The notes below the pieces were generated by a model. The model was not told where the DNA came from. It saw only the letters and a program-made list of their open reading frames with translations, and made no database searches. The position numbers were made by a program, and so were the translations under genes. Positions 51,363-59,751 of a stretch of 64,000 nucleotides of DNA are shown piece after piece. This DNA is from Actinomadura hibisca NBRC 15177 (lineage in GTDB: Bacteria > Actinomycetota > Actinomycetes > Streptosporangiales > Streptosporangiaceae), in the NCBI RefSeq assembly GCF_001552635.1, contig NZ_BCRO01000044.1:62001-126000 (forward strand), written 5' to 3'. The stretch's first letter is position 1. Each line of letters opens with the position of its first letter.

Positions 51363-52625
51363 ATGGCCCTGCTGCGCATGGCGTTCGAGAACTACCGCTG
51401 CTTCAAGGACCGGCAAGAGATCGAACTCCGCCCCATCACCCTCGTCCTCGGCAAGAACAACTCCGGCAAGAGTGCGATCACCCGCCTTCCGCTGATCCTT
51501 CAGGCCGGCGTCCTCACCTCATCGAGCCTTCCCCTCGATCTCGACATGCTCGGGGACGACCCGCCGGAGTTCCTGGACCTGGTCTATGGCCGGAACATGC
51601 ACCGGCCGCTCGTCCTGGAGTTCAGCGCCACCGGGGATGAAATCCTCATCGGGCTGAAGGCGACCATCCAGAACGTCGATGAAGTAAAGAGCCAGATCGT
51701 CAGCCGCTTGGACGTACTCCACAGCACTCCCCGCCGAGGATATGTCTGGGAACCGTCGGATGGAAAAGTATCGAACCTCTACACATACATCCAAGACGGA
51801 GAACCGGTCGACGAAGGCACAGCCGTCTTCTCTGGCTTGATCCCTTCTTTTGACGAAAAAGCAAAATTTGAAGAAATAACCATCGAGGCAGCCTCCCGCG
51901 ACGCATTCAGAAACATCCGCTACATAGGTCCGTACCGGCAACGCCCGACGCGCCTGTCCCGACTGCCGTCAAAGATGGCGCAGACCGTCGGCCCGGCTGG
52001 CGAGAACGCCGTCGGAATGCTCATCAACGATCACGTTCGCGGCGATCGCCAGCTCATCGCGAAGGTCAACGAACTCCTCCGCAGCGACACGGGCCTGACG
52101 GAGTGGCAGATCGAGGTCGAGTCGCAGGGGCCGCTCTACGCGGTGATCCTCCGCTCGACCATCGACTCCGAGCTGGCGGTGAACCTGCTCGACTCCGGAA
52201 CCGGAGTGGCACAGGTCCTTCCACTACTCGTGCAACGCGCACGAGACATCGACCAAGGCCAATCCCTCGACAGCGCCCTCGACATCATCGAAGAGCCAGA
52301 GCTGCACCTGCATCCCGCCTTCCATCCGGTACTGGCCGACCTGTTCATCGCCGCCGCCTCCCAGGACAATCGGTTCCTGATCGAGACGCACAGCGAGACC
52401 CTGCTGCTCCGCCTCCGCCGCCGCATCGCCGAGGGAAGGATCTCGCCCGACGACGTGGCGGTGTACTTCGTGGAGCAGCACGAAGGCGCCTCCCACGCCC
52501 GCCGTATCCATATCGACGAAGTCGGCAGCCTGGACTACTGGCCCACCGGCGTCTTCTCCGAGGACTTCGAAGAGGCAAAGAAGCTGACCCAGATCCGGTT
52601 GAGCCGGGAGAGAAATGCGGGTTGA
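51363..52625 (+). CDS. OLD-like AAA ATPase (DUF3696-type)
   Basis: A 420-residue SMC/ABC-type ATPase. It starts MALLRMAFENYRCFKDRQEI, with Walker A GKNNSGKS (residues 30-37), a signature-like LLDSGTGVAQVLPLLVQ, Walker B DIIEEPELHLHP (E310, E311), and the D-loop/H-loop region FLIETHSETLLLRLRRRI. The ending VAVYFVEQHEGASHARRIHI is that of DUF3696 ATPases. It has no nuclease domain; a TOPRIM-like protein is encoded next door with an 11-nt overlap. The central section (about 51,680-51,910) is AT-richer than the rest. By analogy with OLD, Gabija and PARIS, it likely senses phage and controls the partner nuclease (inference). Confidence 0.88.
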   Translation: MALLRMAFENYRCFKDRQEIELRPITLVLGKNNSGKSAITRLPLILQAGVLTSSSLPLDLDMLGDDPPEFLDLVYGRNMHRPLVLEFSATGDEILIGLKATIQNVDEVKSQIVSRLDVLHSTPRRGYVWEPSDGKVSNLYTYIQDGEPVDEGTAVFSGLIPSFDEKAKFEEITIEAASRDAFRNIRYIGPYRQRPTRLSRLPSKMAQTVGPAGENAVGMLINDHVRGDRQLIAKVNELLRSDTGLTEWQIEVESQGPLYAVILRSTIDSELAVNLLDSGTGVAQVLPLLVQRARDIDQGQSLDSALDIIEEPELHLHPAFHPVLADLFIAAASQDNRFLIETHSETLLLRLRRRIAEGRISPDDVAVYFVEQHEGASHARRIHIDEVGSLDYWPTGVFSEDFEEAKKLTQIRLSRERNAG

Positions 52626-53589
52626 ACTATCGGCCGACACCTTTGACGGCGACGGATACGAACTTCTCGTCATACTCGTCCACTACTTCCTCGAAGGCCG
52701 GCACGACTGGGTGGTGGTGGACCCCGCCGACCTCGATGTCATGGACGCCTACTTCCAGAAGCACGCCCCCACCAGGGCGGCGGACTGGAGTGAACTGGCG
52801 CGGCTCGGACTGGCCAGCCAGGAGTGGACGTCCACCGCTCCCCAGCCGCCCGACGTGACGGTCACCCGCGAGAACCTGAGCGACCTCGTGCACGACCTTG
52901 GAGCCTCTGCCCGAGTCGTGGTGGAGAACCGTGAAGGCGACCGCGACTTCCTGCTCGCCGTCGCACACGTCTTCGGCGCCCAGACGATCATCGATGCGTG
53001 TGAACAGCGCTGGCTGAAGTTCGTTCAGGGCGGCGGGAGCGGCGAGGTGCCCAAGGTGGTGCGGGATGAGGCCACGGAGTTCCGGCACCTCAAGCGTGTG
53101 GTCTTCCTCCTCGACAGCGACCGCTGGACTCCCACGGAGCCCTCCAAGCATGAACAGGTCGTGGCCGAACTGCGCGCCGAGGGCATCTGCGGGCACATCT
53201 TGCACTTCCGCGAAGTCGAGAACTACGTGCCCAACCACGTGCTCGCCGCAGTGACCGTTCCGAAGCAGCAGCGGGGGGAGCACGACAAACGCATGCAGAG
53301 CCTGCGCACTCTCATCCCCGAGCAGCGGGCCTACTTCGACATGAAGAAGGGATTTCAGGCCCGCAAGACCCCGGGCCCTGAGGTGCCCAGTGAGCAGCAG
53401 GAGCTCTACGCCTCGCTGCCAGGCACCACTGTGGTCGCGCTCCGCAAAGGTTTCGGCGACGACCTCACGGGCCTCCTCCTGCAAGAGGCCAAAGCGGGCA
53501 AGCTGAAGGAGCGGGACTTCGCCGAGCTCGGTTCAGGCGTGTGCGACGAGCTACGTGAGATCCTCGCACTGATCGATCGGATCATTTAG
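52615..53589 (+). CDS. TOPRIM-like putative nuclease partner of the ATPase
   Basis: A 324-residue protein. From residue about 97 it reads like an OLD/DUF4435 TOPRIM: RVVVENREGDRDFLLAVAHV (E104, D109), a beta strand ending in the D-x-D pair VVFLLDSDRW (D167, D169), and FREVENYVPNHVL (E202), the EN-Y motif seen after the TOPRIM acids in AriB/DUF4435 proteins. The first 95 residues (ELLVILVHYFLEGRHDWVVV) do not match anything I know and may be the phage-sensing or dimerisation part. The ATG has a GGGAGAG site and overlaps the ATPase gene by 11 nt. Specific function is not recognised; nuclease activity is inferred. Confidence 0.72.
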   Translation: MRVELSADTFDGDGYELLVILVHYFLEGRHDWVVVDPADLDVMDAYFQKHAPTRAADWSELARLGLASQEWTSTAPQPPDVTVTRENLSDLVHDLGASARVVVENREGDRDFLLAVAHVFGAQTIIDACEQRWLKFVQGGGSGEVPKVVRDEATEFRHLKRVVFLLDSDRWTPTEPSKHEQVVAELRAEGICGHILHFREVENYVPNHVLAAVTVPKQQRGEHDKRMQSLRTLIPEQRAYFDMKKGFQARKTPGPEVPSEQQELYASLPGTTVVALRKGFGDDLTGLLLQEAKAGKLKERDFAELGSGVCDELREILALIDRII

Positions 53590-53601
53590 TAGGAAGACGG
53601 C

Positions 53602-55335
53602 ATGGCCACTCACGAGGACGAGCACGGACTGACCGGTTCCGGAGAGTACGAGGGGACCGGCGGTGAGATCGGTGTGCGGCCGGACGTCAACCTGTTGGAG
53701 AACTACCTCAACGACGTCCACCAGGGGAAGCTGCGCATCCCCCAGTTCCAGCGTCCGTTCGTCTGGCGGCCCGACCAGATGCTCGACCTGTTCGACAGCA
53801 TCGAACGCGGTTATCCCATCGGCAGCCTGCTCCTCTGGGAGACCGATCTGGAGCTGGAAAGCCTCGACCACGTCGGCGGGCTGCGCGTCCCTTCCGCCCC
53901 CAGCCAGGTGACCGGCTACGTGCTCGACGGACACCAGCGGATCTCCACGCTCTACTCCTGCTTGTACCTGTCCGAAGGCCAGAACCTCGTCCAGGACGAC
54001 AAGACACCGCCGTGGTTGTGGCAGGTCTACCGGGTCCTCAACCAGAGGGACTCCCGGGCCAACCGGTACGTGCATTGGAAGAAGGCGGAACCACCGCCCG
54101 CGCACTACCTCCCGGTGAGTTCGGTCCGCAGGACGCTCGACTTCCTCTCCTACGCCCGCAACCTCGCCAAAAGCCACGACGGCCGGGAGTACGACCTGCT
54201 GATCGAGGAGGCCGAGCGGGTCGCCCAGCGCATCAAGTCGTACAAGATCTCGGTCGTGACGCTGGTCGGTGGAAGCCTGGCCCAGGCGGTCGAGGTGTTC
54301 TCCCGGGTCAACAGCAAGGGCCAGGCGATGAGCCCCGACCAGATGGTCTCGGCGCTCACCTACAAGGGCGACGGGCAGGAGAGCCTGGCCAACCGCATCG
54401 ACACGATCCTGGAGCGCATCGCCTCCGAGGGCTTCGGGGAGATCAGCTCCAAGACCGCCTTCCAGGCCGTGCTGGCCGTCGCGGGCGAGGAGGAGGTCAC
54501 CGGCGCGCGCTGGGACGTCCTCGCCAGGAAGGTCGAGGGCAAGGTCTCCCAGGCGGTCGAGGACACCGATCAGGCGCTGGCGCTGGCGGTGGCGTTCCTC
54601 CGCGACCGGGTGGAGGTGCCGATCGCCCGGCTCATCCCCTACAACAACCAGCTCATGCTGCTCGCGCTGTTCTTCCACCTGTGCCCCGAGCCTTCCGACG
54701 GGCAGCGCGAAGGACTGATCCGCTGGTTCTGGATCACCTCGTGGTCGGGCTGGTTCGCCGGCATGAACTCCACGACCAGCCGCCAGGCCATCCAGGACAT
54801 GCGGACGTTCGCCACCGGGGACAAGGGCCTGCGGGACTTCGCCGGCGGGCAGGGCATGTTCGACTTCACCGACCAGCGCCCCCGGCCGTTCCCCGACCGG
54901 TTCGACCTGCGCAGCGCCCGCGTCCGCGCCTACCTGCTGTGGGAACTGCGGGAGTTCCCGGTCAGGTACGCGGTGGACGGCGTGGAGTATCCGGCGATCG
55001 ACGCGATCCGCCAGTTGGACTCCGCGGCTTTCCGCAGAATCAGCAACAAGGCGGGACTGGCCAACGGCCCGCATCCGGCCAACCGGGTCGTGCTCGCCGC
55101 CGCCCCGGGCATTCCGGCCAAGGACTACATGCTCCTCAGCCTGGACCGTGCTTGTGCTGAAGGCATCCTCGGCATCAGCCGCGACGCCTACGATCTCCTG
55201 CAGGCAGGGCGTCATGAGGGGTTCATCGACATGCGCGCCGCAGAGCTGACCCGGTTGGAGCAGCGGTTCATCAGCTCCATCGCCGAAGCCAAGGAATCGA
55301 CACATCCCGGCGGTGCGGAGATCGACACCGAGTGA
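53602..55335 (+). CDS. DUF262 domain protein
   Basis: A 577-residue protein with the DUF262 (ParB-like, GmrS-type) motifs LRIPQFQRPFVWRPDQMLDL, YPIGSLLLWETD and the nucleotide-binding LDGHQRISTLYS (DGHQR where DGQQR is usual), then VFSRVNSKGQAMS. GmrSD/BrxU enzymes carry a C-terminal DUF1524 HNH domain. Here the C-terminal part (RISNKAGLANGPHPANRVVL) shows no recognisable HNH catalytic set. AGGAAG precedes the ATG by 6 nt, and the gene begins 12 nt after the TOPRIM-like gene, so the three may be one operon. It may be a DNA-modification sensor lacking its own nuclease. Confidence 0.87.
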   Translation: MATHEDEHGLTGSGEYEGTGGEIGVRPDVNLLENYLNDVHQGKLRIPQFQRPFVWRPDQMLDLFDSIERGYPIGSLLLWETDLELESLDHVGGLRVPSAPSQVTGYVLDGHQRISTLYSCLYLSEGQNLVQDDKTPPWLWQVYRVLNQRDSRANRYVHWKKAEPPPAHYLPVSSVRRTLDFLSYARNLAKSHDGREYDLLIEEAERVAQRIKSYKISVVTLVGGSLAQAVEVFSRVNSKGQAMSPDQMVSALTYKGDGQESLANRIDTILERIASEGFGEISSKTAFQAVLAVAGEEEVTGARWDVLARKVEGKVSQAVEDTDQALALAVAFLRDRVEVPIARLIPYNNQLMLLALFFHLCPEPSDGQREGLIRWFWITSWSGWFAGMNSTTSRQAIQDMRTFATGDKGLRDFAGGQGMFDFTDQRPRPFPDRFDLRSARVRAYLLWELREFPVRYAVDGVEYPAIDAIRQLDSAAFRRISNKAGLANGPHPANRVVLAAAPGIPAKDYMLLSLDRACAEGILGISRDAYDLLQAGRHEGFIDMRAAELTRLEQRFISSIAEAKESTHPGGAEIDTE

Positions 55336-55454
55336 TGAAGAGGCGCCCCGACCAGACCGGGCGCTGGCGCCACCTGCACCCAGCGTGCTGAACTGGCGCT
55401 GGACGATGCTCGCCCTGTTCGGCATCTGCGTCTGCGCGATCGCCGCCAGGAGCC

Positions 55455-55479
55455 GGGCCCGGCTGGAGGTGCCGGGCCC
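55455..55479. terminator. hairpin between the DUF262 gene and the small membrane gene
   Basis: GGGCCCGGC and GCCGGGCCC form a perfect 9-bp stem around TGGAGGT. It lies in the 237-nt convergent gap 55336-55572, after the DUF262 stop. No credible gene was found in this gap. Confidence 0.65.
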
Positions 55480-55572
55480 CGTCCTGGTGTGTTCCTGGTG
55501 ATCGGGCCCGGCACGCTGCTCCGCTCGTCCCGCTGCGTCGATGAGGGGGCCGCCGTACGGGCTGCGGCTCTG

Positions 55573-55782
55573 TCAGGCCCCCTTGTTCCAGAAGTGGAAG
55601 AGCGTGATGGCGAGCACGACGCCGCTGGCGAACGCCGTGCAGCCGGACACGGTGGCCGCGGGCAGCGTGCTCCCGTCGATCTTGAAGAGGATTCCGGCGG
55701 CCAGTCCGCAGATCACGCCGAACTGCACCACCGCCAGGGTCAGCAGGGTACGCACCTGCCGGTCCGGTGTCGAGGTTTCCAT
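55573..55782 (-). CDS. small two-helix membrane protein
   Basis: A 69-residue protein: a hydrophilic start METSTPDRQVRTLLTLAVVQ leads into a first membrane helix (TLAVVQFGVICGLAAGILFK), a short loop (IDGSTL), and a second helix (AFASGVVLAITLFHFW). AGGAG stands 7 nt before the ATG at 55780-55782. It directly follows the methylase gene on the same strand (17-nt gap) and so may be co-expressed. The sequence matches no family I know; small membrane proteins next to defense genes sometimes act as effectors, but that is speculation. Confidence 0.7.
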   Translation of the reverse strand: METSTPDRQVRTLLTLAVVQFGVICGLAAGILFKIDGSTLPAATVSGCTAFASGVVLAITLFHFWNKGA

Positions 55783-55799
55783 GGGGGGCTCCTGTCTGG

Positions 55800-58094
55800 T
55801 CAGAGAAGGGTCGCGAGGCCGCTGACGAGGTGCTCGGCCAAGGCGGTGCGGGTGTGCTCGGCGGCGTCGGCCAGGGCCCGGTGGGCGGTGATCTGCTCGT
55901 CCATGTCGAGCAGGGCCCGGCTGATCCGCTGCTGCTCGGCGAGGGGCGGCAGATGGATCGAGAGGCGGCCCAGCGTCCTGGTGTTGATCGAGGGGATGGC
56001 GGTCGTCATGCCGGCGCGCTCCAAAACCCAGCGGCGGGCGGACGGCAGGGACAGGAAGGCCAGCAGGTAGGCCATGTCGAGGTCGGGCGCGTCGGCGCGG
56101 CGGCGCAGGCGCGTCAGGTTGGTGCCGAACAGCCAGTCGTGCTGCTCCTTGGTCACCAGCGCCGTCGGGCCGACGGTGCCGGTCCGGGTGTAGAGGACGT
56201 CCCCCGCCCGCAGTGTGAACTTGCGCAGCCGGTCGGCCGACGCCGAGGAGAGCAGCTCCGGTTCGACGGCGACGACGCGCCGGTCGCGCAGGTGGCGGGG
56301 GATCACGACCGGCACCCCGTCTGCCGCCGGTTCGGCCCGCTTGAGCAGTGCGTGGCTCGGGCCAGCCTGGATCTCGCACAGCTCGCCCAGCGGCCGTGTG
56401 ACCCGGTCGCCGGAGACCGCGTTGCGTTCGACGCGCAGCGACGCGACCTTGCGGTCCGCGTCGTGCGTGCGGTCCACCAGCGGTTCCAGCGACCGGGCCG
56501 GGTACGGAGTGTGGAGTTCCGTTCCACCTGCCGTGGGGTCCGGGACGTCATCGAGGTAGTCCGCCAGGTTGAGGGAGTGGTCCTGCTTGCGCAGCCGCTC
56601 GGCGGTGACCGCGAGTGCCCGTCCGGCCCCGGCCAGCCGCTGCTCGTAGTCAGACGCTCCGTCCTTCCAGGCTCGGTAGCACTCGGTGATCGCCTCGGTC
56701 TCCTGCTCTGACAGGACCCGCTGGTCGCCGACGCGGGTTCCCATCCGGCGCGCGTCGATCAAAAGGACCTCGTCGCAGGTCCCGGTGGGCGCGGTGAGGA
56801 TCCAGGCGTGCACCGCGATCCTGGTCTGGGCGAACAGTTGGGCCGGGAGCACCACCAGGGTGGTGAGGGCCCCCTCTTCGATCATCATGCGGCGGATCGC
56901 CTGCTCCTGCCGATCCTGCGAGACGGCGGCCCCGCTCGGCATGATCACTCCTGCCCGGCCGCCCGGCCGCAGCGACTCGGCCGTGTGCTGGAGCCAGGCG
57001 TAGTTGTCGCTGCCCTTGGGCGGCGGGCCGAACGGCCACGCCTCGTCCGGGCGGCGGCGGGTGGCCCCGGACCGGTGGTTGAACGGAGGGTTGGTCAGGA
57101 CGACGTCGGCTCGCGGCGACGGTCCGCCGGGCCGGTCCCAGGGGGCCGCCGTCCCGTCAGTGAGGGTTGCCGGAGCGCCGAGCAGGATCGTGCTCATCCC
57201 GGCGAGCCGCTGCATGCCCCCGTCCGGGTACTCGCCCGTGAGGGTGAGGTCCCGGTTCGTCTCGGCCACGGCGGCCAGCATCTCGCCGTGGCGGTGGAAC
57301 GGGTCGTGGCACCGTTCCCCGTTGTCCGGGCGGACGATCCGGGCCATCAGCCGGGCCACCGCGCGGGGGGTGACGATGTCATCCCCCTGGCCGGACCATC
57401 TCTCGAACTGGTCGAGCAGGGGCCGCAACGCCTCGCCGTCCAGCTCGCCGCAGATCCGGAAGACCCGCTGCACGTCGTTGGCGGACTCCGGCCGCAGCCG
57501 TCCCAAGACGGCCCGCATGCCGGGAGTGAGCGAGTGGCGCGGCAGCACGCGGTCGGCGGCCTCGCCGATGACGCGCAGCAGCGGTCCTGGGTCGGCCTCG
57601 TCGGCGGCTGCCTCGTTGACCCTGTCCTGGAGCTCTGCCCATTCAGCGCGAGCATGCCGGCTCAGGAAGAAGAGGCAGACCAGCGTTGTGAGGTAGTCCC
57701 GCAGGTCGCCGGTTCCCGTGACCCGCTTGGCCAGCGGACCGAACAGCTCATCCAGATCGCGCCCGGCTGCCGATGGGGACGTCTGGCCTGACCCGATGTG
57801 CGGGGCGGTCGGGGGCACGTCATGGAGCCAGCGGCGGCGGACCCGGTCGGCGTAGGTCGTTCCGGTGGTCTCGCCCTCGCTCGGAATCAGGCTCCGTTCG
57901 GGGATGCCGCGTCCGTCGAGCCAGCGCAGGACCTGCGCCAGCGGCAGGTGCTCGACTCCCTCCGACACGACAGGTCGGGGAAAGCCAGGGTGCCGCCCTG
58001 CCCAGTGGGTTACGGTCGGTCGTCCGACCCCGGCCAGCCGGGCGAGTTCGCTCCGGGAGACCAGGCCGTCGATCGGCTCGGCGGGTTCTTCCAC
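55800..58094 (-). CDS. HTH - N6-adenine methylase - HsdS-like fusion protein
   Basis: A 764-residue protein. Residues 12-35 are a helix-turn-helix (VSRSELARLAGVGRPTVTHW). Residues about 110-480 form an HsdM-like domain with motif IV TNPPF (residues 335-338) and the family segments DDIVTPRAVARLMARIV and GGRAGVIMPSGAA. SAM motif I is unusual: DPFHRHGEM (from D264) where DPxCGSGG is expected. The C-terminal 200 residues resemble an HsdS recognition half (LGELCEIQAG, LRAGDVLYTRTGTVGPTALV, FGTNLTRLRRR, INTRTLGRLSIHLPPLAEQQ). No hsdR is nearby. GTG 58092-58094 follows GGAGGAGC. It may bind modified or target DNA rather than methylate. Confidence 0.87.
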   Translation of the reverse strand: MEEPAEPIDGLVSRSELARLAGVGRPTVTHWAGRHPGFPRPVVSEGVEHLPLAQVLRWLDGRGIPERSLIPSEGETTGTTYADRVRRRWLHDVPPTAPHIGSGQTSPSAAGRDLDELFGPLAKRVTGTGDLRDYLTTLVCLFFLSRHARAEWAELQDRVNEAAADEADPGPLLRVIGEAADRVLPRHSLTPGMRAVLGRLRPESANDVQRVFRICGELDGEALRPLLDQFERWSGQGDDIVTPRAVARLMARIVRPDNGERCHDPFHRHGEMLAAVAETNRDLTLTGEYPDGGMQRLAGMSTILLGAPATLTDGTAAPWDRPGGPSPRADVVLTNPPFNHRSGATRRRPDEAWPFGPPPKGSDNYAWLQHTAESLRPGGRAGVIMPSGAAVSQDRQEQAIRRMMIEEGALTTLVVLPAQLFAQTRIAVHAWILTAPTGTCDEVLLIDARRMGTRVGDQRVLSEQETEAITECYRAWKDGASDYEQRLAGAGRALAVTAERLRKQDHSLNLADYLDDVPDPTAGGTELHTPYPARSLEPLVDRTHDADRKVASLRVERNAVSGDRVTRPLGELCEIQAGPSHALLKRAEPAADGVPVVIPRHLRDRRVVAVEPELLSSASADRLRKFTLRAGDVLYTRTGTVGPTALVTKEQHDWLFGTNLTRLRRRADAPDLDMAYLLAFLSLPSARRWVLERAGMTTAIPSINTRTLGRLSIHLPPLAEQQRISRALLDMDEQITAHRALADAAEHTRTALAEHLVSGLATLL

Positions 58095-58416
58095 CAGTGC
58101 TCCTCCTCATCGACTCACGTTCGATGTCATGGTGGTGAGCGTAGGAGGAACCCTAGATTGTCAGTGATGCGCATCGCAATGCGCGTTCTGCCGTGGATTG
58201 ATTACCATGACGCGAGAAGTTAGCCCTTCTTGGCAGAACCCCAGTTCAAAAGAGTGAACTCCATCTGACTCTTCATCTCAAAAATCTTCAAGCGGCACTT
58301 CAACTGACAACCCTCTTGCCACTTGTCTAGCAGCCCCGGCGCGCGCCTCAGCGGCACCTTCCGCCAGGTTGGGGGCCTGGTTGCGGGACGAGCACCGCCG
58401 CCCCTCCGGGAGAATG
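58095..58416. promoter_or_regulatory. 322-nt divergent intergenic region with a palindrome upstream of the methylase
   Basis: No gene is seen here. GATGCGCATC (58166-58175) is a perfect palindrome, and the overlapping GCGCAT/ATGCGC pair (58169-58184) forms a second inverted repeat. They lie about 75-90 nt upstream of the methylase fusion start and could be bound by its N-terminal helix-turn-helix. The stretch 58,200-58,330 is AT-richer than the surroundings and probably holds the promoters. Confidence 0.45.
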
Positions 58417-58752
58417 ATGACGACGTACCCAGTGGACGGTGTTCTTGCGAACGCTCGCCCAGTGAAGGAGGACCCGCCAGTGCCAACAGAGCAGCGTTGC
58501 ATCCATGAGCTGTTGCCCGGTCAGTGCGCCGAAGCTGGATGCTCCCCCGTTCCTGAAGGGCTGACCGCCCACGTCCACGTCACCGGCGGCGGCCGGTCCT
58601 TCCACAAGTCCACTGCTTGCCTCGCTCTGCGGGACGGCCAGCGTTACGCCGAGCGCATGGGCATGAACCTTCACGACACGGAACAGCTGGCGTTGCGGGT
58701 CGCGCAGTCACGCGGCCTCAGCCCGTGCGAGGTCTGTTTTTCTTTGGCCTGA
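58417..58752 (+). CDS. small Cys-rich hypothetical protein
   Basis: A 111-residue protein with two metal-site-like parts: CIHELLPGQCAEAGC near residue 33 and a C-terminal half with FHKSTACLALRDGQ and GLSPCEVCF. The second part is a recurrent actinobacterial module in which His, Cys and a final C-x2-C could bind zinc. ATG 58414 or 58417 follows GGGAGA; I chose the second for spacing, and a GTG further in (about residue 16) is also possible. It starts divergently from the defense island and ends 16 nt before the convergent LOG gene. Function unknown. Confidence 0.65.
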   Translation: MTTYPVDGVLANARPVKEDPPVPTEQRCIHELLPGQCAEAGCSPVPEGLTAHVHVTGGGRSFHKSTACLALRDGQRYAERMGMNLHDTEQLALRVAQSRGLSPCEVCFSLA

Positions 58753-58768
58753 TCGAGGGAGCGGGCCC

Positions 58769-59356
58769 CTACAGTTCGGCTTCGGCGTAGTCTTCCGCCG
58801 TCGGCTCGATGCGTGGCTGGGAGCGTTCCAGCAGGTCGAACGCCTCGGGGACCGTCGTCGCCCAGCTCACCGCGTCGAACGCCTTCGCCCGCACGAAGCC
58901 CTGCTCGGCCAGGCCGTTCATCAGTTCCTTCAGCGGCTCGTAGACGCCGGTCGGGTCCAGGATCACCACCGGCTTGTCGTGCATGCCGAGCACCCGGGCC
59001 GTCCAGATCTCGAACAGCTCCTCCAGCGTGCCGATGCCGCCGGGCAGCACCAGGAACGCGTCGCTGCGCCGGTCCATCTCGCCCTTGCGGGTGCGCATGT
59101 CCGGGGTGACGACCAGCTCGTCGTTGTCCTCGTCGGAGATCTCCACGTCGCGCAGGCCCTCGGGGATCACGCCCACCGTCCGGGCGCCGCCCTCGCGCGC
59201 AGCCCGCGCGACGGCCCCCATGCACGACACCCGCGCCCCGCCCGACACCAGGCCGTGCCCGCGCCGGGCCAGTTCCGCGCCGACCTCGGCGGCCAGCTCC
59301 AGGTAGCTCGGGTCGATCTTGCTGGAGGACGCGCAGAAGACGCAGACGGCCGACAT
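58769..59356 (-). CDS. LOG family protein (TIGR00730 Rossmann fold)
   Basis: A 195-residue protein. It starts MSAVCVFCASSSKIDPSYLE and has LVSGGARVSCMGAVARAARE and the signature LPGGIGTLEELFEIWT (PGGxGTxxE). Arg and Glu residues of the AMP site are present (MRTRKGEMDRRSDAF). LOG enzymes cleave cytokinin riboside 5'-monophosphate or simply nucleoside monophosphates; bacterial roles include purine salvage-like activity. The ATG at 59354-59356 follows GGGAG and GAGG; a TTG three codons earlier is the alternative. Confidence 0.92.
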   Translation of the reverse strand: MSAVCVFCASSSKIDPSYLELAAEVGAELARRGHGLVSGGARVSCMGAVARAAREGGARTVGVIPEGLRDVEISDEDNDELVVTPDMRTRKGEMDRRSDAFLVLPGGIGTLEELFEIWTARVLGMHDKPVVILDPTGVYEPLKELMNGLAEQGFVRAKAFDAVSWATTVPEAFDLLERSQPRIEPTAEDYAEAEL

Positions 59357-59527
59357 CAGCCTCAACTCCCGGGGTCAGGGGACGATCCGTTCGCACGGCG
59401 GCCCGGGGACGCCGGGTCGCGGGGGTTCAGGTTATGCGGCCGCCGCCGGGCGGCTTCGAGCGGGCGTCGAGGACGGGCCCGGAGGATACGGATCGGTATC
59501 CGAAGTCCCCCGCCCAGGAGGCCGTCC

Positions 59528-59728
59528 ATGTCGGCACGCCGCACGCTCCGCACGTTGCTGCGCCACTGCTACGAGGGGCTCGTGCTGGTCGGCCTGTCGG
59601 CGTACGTGCCCACAACGTCCACGCTGCCGGAGATGCTCGACTCCATCCGCGGGAAGCAGCCCGACGACGCCCTCACCCCCGCCGAGCGGGAGGCGTTCGA
59701 GGGGATGGTCCGGCAGCTCCAGCGGTGA
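59528..59728 (+). CDS. short hypothetical protein
   Basis: A 66-residue protein with a clear ribosome site (GGAGG, 6 nt upstream). The N-terminal half is basic and helical with a modest hydrophobic stretch (LLRHCYEGLVLVGLSAYVPT); the C-terminal half is polar (ALTPAEREAFEGMVRQLQR). Codon use fits coding. I recognise no family. It ends 23 nt before the convergent decarboxylase gene. Confidence 0.6.
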   Translation: MSARRTLRTLLRHCYEGLVLVGLSAYVPTTSTLPEMLDSIRGKQPDDALTPAEREAFEGMVRQLQR

Positions 59729-59751
59729 TCCTTCCCCGTCCCCGCCGGGCG

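Noticed and set aside
55313..55501. 62-codon plus frame after the DUF262 gene with a short hydrophobic part
   Set aside because: It overlaps the DUF262 end, lacks a ribosome site and contains the 9-bp terminator hairpin.
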